DNA of 42,063 nt from an uncultured Collinsella sp. (GTDB lineage Bacteria; Actinomycetota; Coriobacteriia; Coriobacteriales; Coriobacteriaceae), in the NCBI GenBank assembly GCA_934646865.1, contig CAKUEU010000011.1:1-42063 (forward strand), read 5' to 3'. Under the pieces are notes generated by a model. That model was not told the DNA's origin. It did not search any database and saw nothing but the letters and a program-made list of their open reading frames with translations. This document shows, in pieces, positions 8,101 through 14,929 of this stretch (within the stretch, counting starts at the first letter, position 1; each line of letters starts with the position of its first letter). Made by a program: the position numbers and the translations under genes.

Positions 8101-8513
8101 GAAGTAGCGGCATCGTTTGCGCCACGGGCTGCATCGTAGGCGCTCTGAGCCTGCTGCTGGTTGGCGGTAGCTGCGTCGTAAGGAGCGGCAGCTGCATCCA
8201 GATCGGCCTTGGCGGCGGCTGCCTTGGCGCGCGCCGCATCGACCGCAGCCCGCAGATTGGCGACCTTCTGCGCCGCCGACACTGCACCCGCGCCGGCACC
8301 GGCAGCAGCCGCGCTCGCCAGCGGCGACATCACCGCAGCCGGCTTGACCGCGGCATCGATGCCACTCGCGCTCTGTGCCACCGCAGCCAGCGGGGACAGC
8401 AGCGACCCGCCCGTCATGGCGATAGTCGCCGCAGCAACCGTCGCCACGCGCCCGGCAGCCTTGGCCTTGCCCGCAACGCCATCGTTGTTGTTCTTGTTCA
8501 TGTTCTTGCTCAT
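5157..8513 (-). CDS. Sortase-anchored surface protein: coiled-coil - CAP/SCP domain - coiled-coil
   Basis: A 1118-residue secreted protein. GGAAAGGAAT precedes the ATG at 8513; the extra upstream codons of the open frame are not used. The N-terminus has a basic region and an Ala-rich signal peptide (ATVAAATIAMTGGS, cleavage probably after AVAQSA). Two long Ala/Asp/Lys/Gln-rich heptad regions (about residues 60-440 and 680-1060) flank a CAP/SCP domain (about 440-675). That domain carries HAQQFNVGENVAWN and VGHYMNVINP, the conserved His/Glu/His set. The C-terminus has a sortase motif MPATG (about 1082-1086), a hydrophobic helix and KRRQSIR. It is likely displayed on the cell wall and extended by the coiled coils; ligand unknown. 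It is a probable Collinsella host-interface protein, unrelated to the neighbouring conflict genes. Confidence 0.9.
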   Translation of the reverse strand: MSKNMNKNNNDGVAGKAKAAGRVATVAAATIAMTGGSLLSPLAAVAQSASGIDAAVKPAAVMSPLASAAAAGAGAGAVSAAQKVANLRAAVDAARAKAAAAKADLDAAAAPYDAATANQQQAQSAYDAARGANDAATSAASAELEQQMGAAQVKADADVKTLEDAQAALDAAKKDLTDKGEALSAAQKAADDAQTALEAAQAAAADATPEAVAAAQAAAEQAAAALAQAKQQAADAQVRLSDAQAGVDAAAAKQQDVQGKLLAAQQAKDGADVDVNAAQAAYDAAKADLDRAEQGAAGPEYEAAKAKVDAAATALDAAKAVQAQREGELAAASQEVATVEGEAQAAQQAFAVQQQTAADAQSKLDAATAAATAANAAVDQAKAEHANALAALADAQAKLSAAKDEKDAADKALDQAKAQKQQADQAVAQAQAKLDAAQATANASTENYRQGAIAFFKSVGADDAANLILNCKYASLTKVGEEVDATSLTNMKQAIVWLKACNEYRKSVGLNELKVTYNMMATAIADANFSDIQVAHAQQFNVGENVAWNFGSNPFVQWVDEEKVVFDRAAATLGATGLTGKAAFDFYRQHGSEINRYVAAYGGRVQTVGHYMNVINPDYTVTGMGVCTRGTMNRWSTQAQTFNMSGNWYKAYSDNPMTVAEYEAALNAWCDSLANPGQGVDAARQELAAAQGVAAAAGNEVNAASQVAAAKQAQVDTAAADVDAAAAGVSDTQAAVGEKQAAAEVAARAVSDARADLNAANASVAAAQGVVAAKSGALDVAKDKAAAAQRALDAARASVGDKEGALAAAQGELAAYSADVAAAQRAFDAASSALADVRAAQAEAQAALDAAQGVADQAGADVAAAQDELVAARGAASDADAAVTTAQAKSDAAAARAAQLRDAAAALAQATEDKAAADDALDTAASALTDAESGVGAAADAVADAIAARDASSAAVARLRGIDLVDAIANGQADDADEALNAKIAAAHDAAERVVAAKAELDAAVAATEAVAPTYWEALGDYNTAKAELDGAIAELNAEIARQEAAERAATQIQTQPTTQVTYQAKHAASVSEVTTQQTTMPATGDTSNLLGETFVIGGTVLVAAGVFLSDKRRQSIR

Positions 8514-8635
8514 TGCCGATTCCTTTCCACGATGAGCTGATGTTTGACACACATAGTCAATCCAACGTGTCCCGCTAAAAAGAGGTGATAACGGGGTAAT
8601 TAAAACGAGGGAGTGAGGGTGCGGGAGACCCGGCA

Positions 8636-8890
8636 CTACCAAATGCCAAGTTCCCGTTCGTATTCGCGCTCAATGTCCTTCTGATACTCAAGTTCTTCGC
8701 CGCTAAGCATCGCGTCACTCCATTCGTTCCAGTAGTTCTGGGCATTAGAGCTGAGATAGCTGGCGCAGATATGCTTAAGATCAATTGGCTCGGTATTGTC
8801 GTTGTTAAAGAGAGAATTACTGGTATTCACGCTACTTGTCCAATCTACATAAACTAAAGTTGCAAAGCTTGGTCTCCTCTGAGACCCCAT
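8636..8890 (-). CDS. Small hypothetical protein (84 aa)
   Basis: An 84-residue acidic protein with a charged C-terminal helix (EELEYQKDIEREYERELGIW) and an Asn/Ser-rich middle. The ribosome-binding site is poor, but a near-consensus promoter lies directly upstream (8909-8937), which argues that it is expressed. Base composition is lower in GC than its neighbours. It sits between the end of operon A and the CAP gene, in the same direction as both. No family recognised; it could be a remnant of a longer gene. Confidence 0.4.
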   Translation of the reverse strand: MGSQRRPSFATLVYVDWTSSVNTSNSLFNNDNTEPIDLKHICASYLSSNAQNYWNEWSDAMLSGEELEYQKDIEREYERELGIW

Positions 8891-8908
8891 CTCAAACGCT
8901 ATGGCTGC

Positions 8909-8937
8909 AGTATATGCGCTTCTGTTGTATCGTGCAA
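8909..8937 (-). promoter_or_regulatory. Near-consensus promoter with flanking inverted repeat
   Basis: Reading the minus strand, TTGCAC (8937-8932) and TATACT (8914-8909) are separated by exactly 17 bp and point toward the 84-residue gene starting at 8890. A perfect 10-bp inverted repeat, TATATGCGCT (8911-8920) and AGCGCATATA (8956-8965), overlaps the -10 and sits upstream of the -35, suggesting a regulator-binding site. The promoter begins just past the stop of the PIWI-like gene. Confidence 0.5.
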
Positions 8938-8979
8938 GAACAATTTTATATTTCTAGCGCATATAACGAATATGTCTCC

Positions 8980-10875
8980 TCACGAACGAACAGCACTTTC
9001 CCCCGCCGCGCCCTCACGCGCAGCGCACTCGTTGAGATACTTAACTGGAATCGGCCATACGGACGGAGCCTTATAGCGCGAAAGACCCATGTTGGCCAGC
9101 TGGACCAACAACTCGGACAAATCATCGCCATCGAGCACCTCAATCGACCGCACGTGAATCGCAGTTGCCATATCCTCCTGGGTGCCGTTGTTGACACCCA
9201 CAAAATAGCAAGTCTTGCCCGCGCGCTCGAACGTTCCAATGCCGTAATAAGGCGAGTTGTAGCTCTCGAAATACCCCTTCTTACGCCCTGCCTTGCCTGT
9301 GAGCTGATGATCGCTCACCAAGGCCATAAAGCTGTTGGAAAACGTCGTCAGTCCCGTATCCCGCACGCGCGCAAGCATAGACCTCCCGTCCGCATGCACG
9401 TCAAAGACATAGGCGCCCTTATCAAGCTTGCCGTCCGTGGTCAGTAAATCGAGCCCCATCTCGTCCTCAGGACCATCCTCCGCCGAATGTGAGGCATAGC
9501 GTATGCTCCCATCCGCGCCAATCGCCAATGTAGCGATACGCGAATCTAGCTCAATCTTGCCCTTCTCTTTGTGCGGCACATCGACTAAGCCACACACCGT
9601 CACCGACTCAATACCCAAAGCGTCAAGGTCAAACGCCGTCACCCGCCCGTCAACAACATCCTGTTTCACCAGCAGCTCTTTAAGCATGGCACCCAGGATT
9701 GCCTCTCGCGCGTTGCGATCCTTTTGTTTTGACGTCGCCTTAAACAACGGCTCGCACACATCCGGCGTCACGTGCTGTTCCACCACGCCGGCATGCAAGG
9801 CATAGCCGTCATCATCGGCAACTTCATTGGGCACAACGACAAGGTTCAGCGCCCGCGAATCAACGATCCTTCCGCCATACGATGCGCGAACGCCCCACGA
9901 GGAATCGTTAAGTCGATCGGCCAGTCGGCGCGCCACTTCGGCAAGTCCATTACGCGCAAACGACACCGCGATTCGCTGCCCCGCCATGCGCTCCGCAACC
10001 ACGCGAGCGTATTCATCACCCTTGAGCACCTCGTAGAAACTCTTGCGCGGATATTCCATGAGCGTCACCCGGGCGAAGTCGCTGTAGCGGCGTTCGAGAA
10101 TCTGCAGCTCTCGATACAGAATGCCCTTCTTGGTATAGGCGACTTTGTCCGCCTGGGCCGAGAACGTCAGATCGCGACGCTTGGACGGCTTGTCGCCCCT
10201 GGCGCGACGCAGGATGTACTCGTCCTTTTGTTCATGGGCAAGCACCATCGTCGCCACAGGCGATAGCCTGTAGCCCACTTGGCTCTTAATCTTTTCGAGC
10301 TCTTTCTCGTCACCTTGTGCCCTGCCAATAAGCACACGGCGCTTGGTAAACGTCCGAATCTTAAGATCGAAGGTGCAATCCTCATCGATAACGATTTCAA
10401 CCGTTTCGATCTTGGCAGGTCCCCTTCCATCGCTTTCGACAGCATCGCGGCAAGCACCCTTGGCGCTAATGACATACAGGTGTCCGGTGTCATTGGGAAC
10501 CTCGTCCTCAATCCCCTCAAACTGAGAGCAGGAGTTGAACAGCAAACGGAGCGCAACGTAATCGTCCAACTCATTCCAATTAGTTTTAATCGGAACCACC
10601 TGCTCCTGATAAAGCGAGGCATTGAGATCGCCCGTCTGCACGCCCGCTTTGACCATCAGAAAGACGCGGTTGTCTGCAAGCTGTGTGAGCGCGACGACCT
10701 TGCCCGTCTGGCACACATCGGCCATAAAGTTGGCCACGGCATGCTTACCAGCATCGCCCACGTTGCACCAAAAGACCGAGTAGCGCTCCTCGGCAGCAGC
10801 GGCATCGAGCTGCAGCTTAAACTCAGATACGGCAATGTCTCCCAGACCACACGACTGGTTATGCTTCGATTGCAC
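8980..10875 (-). CDS. PIWI/Argonaute-like protein (candidate MID-PIWI), last gene of operon A
   Basis: A 631-residue protein starting at a GTG with GGAGG upstream. The N-terminal 300 residues are unassigned. Residues about 340-425 resemble a MID domain: LNLVVVPNEV, then a DGYALHAGVVEQHVT segment, then ILGAMLKELLVKQDV. From about 425, alternating strands lead to VWPIPVKYLNECA (606-618), like the C-terminal end of PIWI domains. The acidic tetrad of active Argonautes is not evident (first strand reads SVTVCGLVDVP), so it may bind nucleic acid without cutting. It overlaps the PD-(D/E)XK nuclease by 17 bp and follows a helicase, as in described pPIWI-RE three-gene islands. The assignment rests on motif resemblance and context; an unrelated RNase H-fold protein is possible. 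Confidence 0.5.
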   Translation of the reverse strand: MQSKHNQSCGLGDIAVSEFKLQLDAAAAEERYSVFWCNVGDAGKHAVANFMADVCQTGKVVALTQLADNRVFLMVKAGVQTGDLNASLYQEQVVPIKTNWNELDDYVALRLLFNSCSQFEGIEDEVPNDTGHLYVISAKGACRDAVESDGRGPAKIETVEIVIDEDCTFDLKIRTFTKRRVLIGRAQGDEKELEKIKSQVGYRLSPVATMVLAHEQKDEYILRRARGDKPSKRRDLTFSAQADKVAYTKKGILYRELQILERRYSDFARVTLMEYPRKSFYEVLKGDEYARVVAERMAGQRIAVSFARNGLAEVARRLADRLNDSSWGVRASYGGRIVDSRALNLVVVPNEVADDDGYALHAGVVEQHVTPDVCEPLFKATSKQKDRNAREAILGAMLKELLVKQDVVDGRVTAFDLDALGIESVTVCGLVDVPHKEKGKIELDSRIATLAIGADGSIRYASHSAEDGPEDEMGLDLLTTDGKLDKGAYVFDVHADGRSMLARVRDTGLTTFSNSFMALVSDHQLTGKAGRKKGYFESYNSPYYGIGTFERAGKTCYFVGVNNGTQEDMATAIHVRSIEVLDGDDLSELLVQLANMGLSRYKAPSVWPIPVKYLNECAAREGAAGESAVRS

Positions 10876-11536
10876 GATGAACCGCCTCCATCATCTCCAG
10901 ATTGATTGCACCGTCAACGGCCATATAAGGAACGGAGAACACAGCCCCCTCGGCATCGAGTGCCTTAGGCACGCACTCAAGCGCTGCCTCATCAGCCAAA
11001 ACGTTGACGATTAGCAGGCGTTTCGCCCCAACCTTTTGAGCCTTGGCCCTAAAGCGCTCGGCATCCGACGCCTCGCGACCGTCGCGAACATAAGCGATAT
11101 AGGCGCCGATGCGATAGTGCTTAAAGTCGATCCACACCCCAGTCTTGTTGCCGGCGGCATCGAGCACCTCAAAGTCGCCGCCTGTCTCGGCATGGGCAGC
11201 ATCGCCACGCGTAAGCGAGTAGCGACCGTCGTAATACGCCTCAAAGATTGCTCTACCAGCAGATTCACCCAGCTCTCCCAGATACACTGCCTGAAACATA
11301 TAGGGCGTCATGTGCGCTGTCGCCGCTGGCTGCAGTGCCGTGGGCACCCCGTCGCGCGACCAGCGCTCGCGCACCTCGCGAATCGAAAGCAACTCGGGCA
11401 CACGCGCCGCAGCCTGGCTTACCTGGCGAACCGTCGCGCCCTTTAGCCCCTTGTCGCAGCGGCAGGAATCCTCCAGACGAGCGGCAATCTGCTCGACGGG
11501 CTCACCGTCATAGCGGGGAAACTCAAAATGCGGCAC
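10859..11536 (-). CDS. PD-(D/E)XK nuclease-like protein
   Basis: A 225-residue protein starting at GTG. The nuclease core is readable. A helix carries GELGE and IFEAYY (Glu88/91 and Glu99), and GGDFEV supplies Asp121. GVWIDFKHY supplies the D-x-K pair Asp137/Lys139, giving the E...D...DxK arrangement of the PD-(D/E)XK superfamily. A downstream strand, AKRLLIVNV, completes the core. The N-terminal 80 residues are helical and unassigned. It lies 42 bp after the helicase and overlaps the PIWI-like gene by 17 bp, so the three are probably one functional unit. It is predicted to provide the DNA- or RNA-cutting activity that the PIWI-like protein seems to lack. Confidence 0.7.
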   Translation of the reverse strand: MPHFEFPRYDGEPVEQIAARLEDSCRCDKGLKGATVRQVSQAAARVPELLSIREVRERWSRDGVPTALQPAATAHMTPYMFQAVYLGELGESAGRAIFEAYYDGRYSLTRGDAAHAETGGDFEVLDAAGNKTGVWIDFKHYRIGAYIAYVRDGREASDAERFRAKAQKVGAKRLLIVNVLADEAALECVPKALDAEGAVFSVPYMAVDGAINLEMMEAVHRAIEA

Positions 11537-11578
11537 CTTGCATACCCCGCCTTCTGCATAGGCATAGCCACTTGTGGC

Positions 11579-14500
11579 CTACGGCATATGCAATGCGGTG
11601 CTTCGGCGCGCCGGATAGCTTGCAAGGTCTTCCCACGACAGGCAAAAATGATGCAGATAAAAGTCGCGCTCGCTATCAAAGGCGGCGAGGTCCTCCTCCC
11701 TGGCATTAAGCGAGGTAACTTTCCACGCCAGCTTCTCGTGCTTTTGCTTGGCAAGGTTGTTCCTAAAGGCAGCAAGATTCTGCTGCTTGGCGATAGCAAG
11801 GTCCTTGTCGTCCGCCATGTGGTTGTTGACCGCCGCGCACGCACCGACCACCTGCTCAAGCTCGTAGCCCATCGGCAAATCATGCAAAAATGAGAAGTTG
11901 CAATCGTTCGGAATCTCGCGGTCGAGCATCACCTGCACACGGGGCATCTTTACGCTCGTGCGCATCAAACGGCCCACAGCCTGCGCAACAATACGAGCAC
12001 CTTCGACCTGATAAGAGGTGGTATTGCGAACTGGCAGACCCTGTTTGGCGCCAGACAGCAACAGTCGTACGTTATGTCGTTTCTTGGTAAACGGAACCTC
12101 GCCGCGCGCCACCAGCTCCTCCTGCTCAACGACGCCCGTCAACGCCTGCTGAACAAACTTGTCAGAGCTGATCTCGACTCCCCACGTCAAACGGCTCGTA
12201 GGCGACTCAATGTACAGAAAGTCGAGGTCCATCTTGGGACGGCGCTCGTCACTCTCAAAACCGCAATCAACCTGTCGCACCGTGCGGCACAGGCTTTCAG
12301 GCACCTTGTATTTAAGGTTTTTGGAAAAACCGCCCGCCGACAGGTTAATGAACATCAAGGTCGGTTGACCCAGCTCGAGACGCTCTTGAGCACAACCCCA
12401 ACCGGTGTCCCACTCAGCAGCGTTAAAGCATGGCACCATAGCCTTGGCAGCCTTGAGCGATTCCTCGTACGACATCACGGGACACTTGACGTTTCTGATC
12501 ACCAGCTCGGCAACCACCTCACGGGCAAGATCCAACGCCAGGCTATTAAAGTCCGTATGATTTCCCATATGGCGCGTAGTAAATACGGCTCCCGCCTGTT
12601 GCTCGTTACGCGCCACACCACGCGCCCAAGCGCTCACGGCAACAAGCGTCTTGCTTAGGCGCTTCAGTTCAAACTCGATACTCTTGGCATCGCTCGTGCC
12701 CACCCTGTCAGCAATCTTTCGACGCAGGCGCACCGCAAGGCCCTCGCTCACGCCGATTCCGTCAAAGAACTGCATCGCCTGCTCGTACACCTCGTCGGGC
12801 GACACGATGATGCCGCCAAAGGTGCCACCCGCCAGCGCGGCCATACCAGCGATCTCCTTAGACTCATCCACCCAGGCAACATCGACGTCGTACGCTTTCG
12901 CAGCCTGTTTGTTAAACAGCTTGGTCTGCCGCACAATCTCCTTATTGAGCTCGTCGATCCAGGCATCCTTGCGAACCGCGCCATGAACCTCGTCAAGGTA
13001 ATCTAGGTTGAAGTTTTTAACAGTCGGCGCGCTCCAAGTTGCGCTCATGCACACGCAGGGCGCTTTGGCGGCAATCGAGGCCAAGTACGCCTCGGGCATG
13101 CGCTCAATGCCATGGCTGGTTAGATACGTGGTAAACATATGCTCGATGGTGGTTTCCATCACCAGATAATCAACGCCACGCGCGTACATCGAGTCGTCCG
13201 CAGCGTCAATGTCGTCGTTCTTGCGGTCCTTAAAGAACAGCGCCAGCATCAACGAATTCCAAAAATATTTCTCACTGGTCTGGTCGTTCCTAATACCCAG
13301 AGCATCGATGATATTCTTGCGCGAAAGATCGTCCTTATACGAAAGACCCCCGTAGTACAGGCTGTCCATAAGGGTGACGCAACGGGCGAGATGACCCACC
13401 ACCATCCTGACCAGACCACGTGCACGACGCACCGCTTTGTTGACGGTTTGCTGCCCATTCACCCCATGAGCGGTAATCATATTGCGGGTTCCGTGCTCAT
13501 TGAGCTTGTAGCACAACGGGTTCGCCGAGTTGTCGCCCACCGAGATATCATCGCTGCCAAACAGGTGTCGGCCGGAGAGCTGTTCTTCTTTCGCCTCGTC
13601 AGACAACGCAAAAGGCGGACGTAGTTTCATTTCCTTAATACAAGAGGCAAGTGCCTTTTGAATTTTCTTGGCATCCTTGGCGATTTCTTCGGCAGCATCC
13701 TCTACGCTCGCTCGCGAAACCCTGTTCCTCTCGGCATTCGACCCCTTGTGATCGCCCGATATGGAAGCGTGCGTGTAGACCGCCATCCATTGATCTCGAT
13801 TTCCTAGCAGCAAGGGGTCCACCACGCCGCCGTTAAAATAGCGATCGAGAATACGCAGTACCTCGTCCGGTTGGAACGTCACGGGATCATCAGTCAACGT
13901 CGACAACATATCGGACTTCATATGATCGATTTCGTCAAAGATAAACATGCCCTTCTCGGCATCTGACGCATTAAAGAGCACAACGCCCGCACCGGTCACC
14001 GTATCGATTCTATTGACGAGCTTTTGAGGTGTGCATGCAATTACGTGCGGCATGTTCTTATCGTTGAGAAGCGCAGATGGCCAAATCTTGGGGATTACCT
14101 CCATGCCGCGCGTGATGTTCTTGAGCTCGCGACTCACGGCCCAGCGCAGACCTGCATCGGCCAACGACAGCTTGTCCTCCAGGCCGGGGGTCAGACGATC
14201 CGCAACGCTACCCAGACGTTTTCTTGTGTCACGAATGTGCAGAAGGTCCTCGGCGACCTCCATAAGGTTGCGCCACGCCCTCTTAATGACGCGATGAGAG
14301 ATCTCGTCATCCGCGTCGATGGGACACGGGATTTCGCGCACGCCCACGAAGCCCTTGCCACGCGTATCCTCGATCCAATGCAGAACGCTCTCCCCCGCAC
14401 GCGGAAGATCGAACACCATGCGCTCCGCATCTTTGGGATCCATGCCCTGGTCAACCAGCAATTTACGAACGTTTGCAACGTAGTTGTCGCGGTTGTCCTT

Positions 14501-14809
14501 GCCCGGAACCACAAACACCAGGTAGCGTCGACCCGGGCACTTGTTAAAGCAGCCCGACTCATCCCAACCGCCGGCGATCAGATCCGCCGTAACCTGCTCG
14601 GCCGTATAGTTTTTGCCCGAACCCGTCGAAGCGCCCAAAAAGTACAGGCCGTTGTTGTCCTGGTCCTCGGCGTTGTCCGGGTCCTTGGGGACAAACAGCA
14701 CGCGCTCAAAAAACTCGCGCATCGCCTTCTGGCGTGCGAGATAGGGGGCGAGCTCCTTATCGTCCTCAGACGACTGATTCGATTGACAGCTAAGATCCCA
14801 CGTAGCCAT
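11579..14809 (-). CDS. SF2/DinG-like helicase (1076 aa)
   Basis: A large superfamily-2 helicase; GGAGG precedes the ATG at 14809 (an in-frame TTG two codons earlier is ignored). Motifs in order: Walker A GASTGSGKN (residues 59-67), where the usual Thr/Ser after GK is Asn; Walker B MFIFDEIDHM (about 286-295); motif III CMSATWS (about 586-592); motif VI QAVGRLMRTS (about 942-951). A long helical insertion lies between the Walker B region and motif III. GRLMR after QA is the style of DinG/XPD-type helicases, which also accompany pPIWI-RE genes. It is predicted to unwind or translocate on invading DNA for the downstream nuclease/PIWI pair. ATPase competence with the GKN change is uncertain. Confidence 0.8.
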   Translation of the reverse strand: MATWDLSCQSNQSSEDDKELAPYLARQKAMREFFERVLFVPKDPDNAEDQDNNGLYFLGASTGSGKNYTAEQVTADLIAGGWDESGCFNKCPGRRYLVFVVPGKDNRDNYVANVRKLLVDQGMDPKDAERMVFDLPRAGESVLHWIEDTRGKGFVGVREIPCPIDADDEISHRVIKRAWRNLMEVAEDLLHIRDTRKRLGSVADRLTPGLEDKLSLADAGLRWAVSRELKNITRGMEVIPKIWPSALLNDKNMPHVIACTPQKLVNRIDTVTGAGVVLFNASDAEKGMFIFDEIDHMKSDMLSTLTDDPVTFQPDEVLRILDRYFNGGVVDPLLLGNRDQWMAVYTHASISGDHKGSNAERNRVSRASVEDAAEEIAKDAKKIQKALASCIKEMKLRPPFALSDEAKEEQLSGRHLFGSDDISVGDNSANPLCYKLNEHGTRNMITAHGVNGQQTVNKAVRRARGLVRMVVGHLARCVTLMDSLYYGGLSYKDDLSRKNIIDALGIRNDQTSEKYFWNSLMLALFFKDRKNDDIDAADDSMYARGVDYLVMETTIEHMFTTYLTSHGIERMPEAYLASIAAKAPCVCMSATWSAPTVKNFNLDYLDEVHGAVRKDAWIDELNKEIVRQTKLFNKQAAKAYDVDVAWVDESKEIAGMAALAGGTFGGIIVSPDEVYEQAMQFFDGIGVSEGLAVRLRRKIADRVGTSDAKSIEFELKRLSKTLVAVSAWARGVARNEQQAGAVFTTRHMGNHTDFNSLALDLAREVVAELVIRNVKCPVMSYEESLKAAKAMVPCFNAAEWDTGWGCAQERLELGQPTLMFINLSAGGFSKNLKYKVPESLCRTVRQVDCGFESDERRPKMDLDFLYIESPTSRLTWGVEISSDKFVQQALTGVVEQEELVARGEVPFTKKRHNVRLLLSGAKQGLPVRNTTSYQVEGARIVAQAVGRLMRTSVKMPRVQVMLDREIPNDCNFSFLHDLPMGYELEQVVGACAAVNNHMADDKDLAIAKQQNLAAFRNNLAKQKHEKLAWKVTSLNAREEDLAAFDSERDFYLHHFCLSWEDLASYPARRSTALHMP

Positions 14810-14851
14810 GGTCAAACCTCCGATTTAGTTGTTGCATGTGTTGAATACCAT

Positions 14852-14863
14852 CCCGTGCGGACA
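14852..14863 (+). repeat. CCCGTGCGGACA dispersed motif, copy 2
   Basis: Differs from the other copies only in its first base. It lies 43 bp upstream of the helicase start codon in the 120-bp gap between the ClpX-like and helicase genes, where an internal promoter of operon A could be. Confidence 0.5.
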
Positions 14864-14929
14864 AAAACTCACGCAGGGCAGTTATGGCGACGGCATCAGC
14901 GCCGCCTGAAGAAAGATAACGTCCAGCAA

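Noticed and set aside
6684..8540. 618-residue plus-strand open frame opposite the CAP surface protein
   Set aside because: It is the antisense of Ala-rich heptad repeats, which rarely produce stop codons in the opposite frame; the minus-strand gene has signal peptide, CAP domain and sortase anchor.
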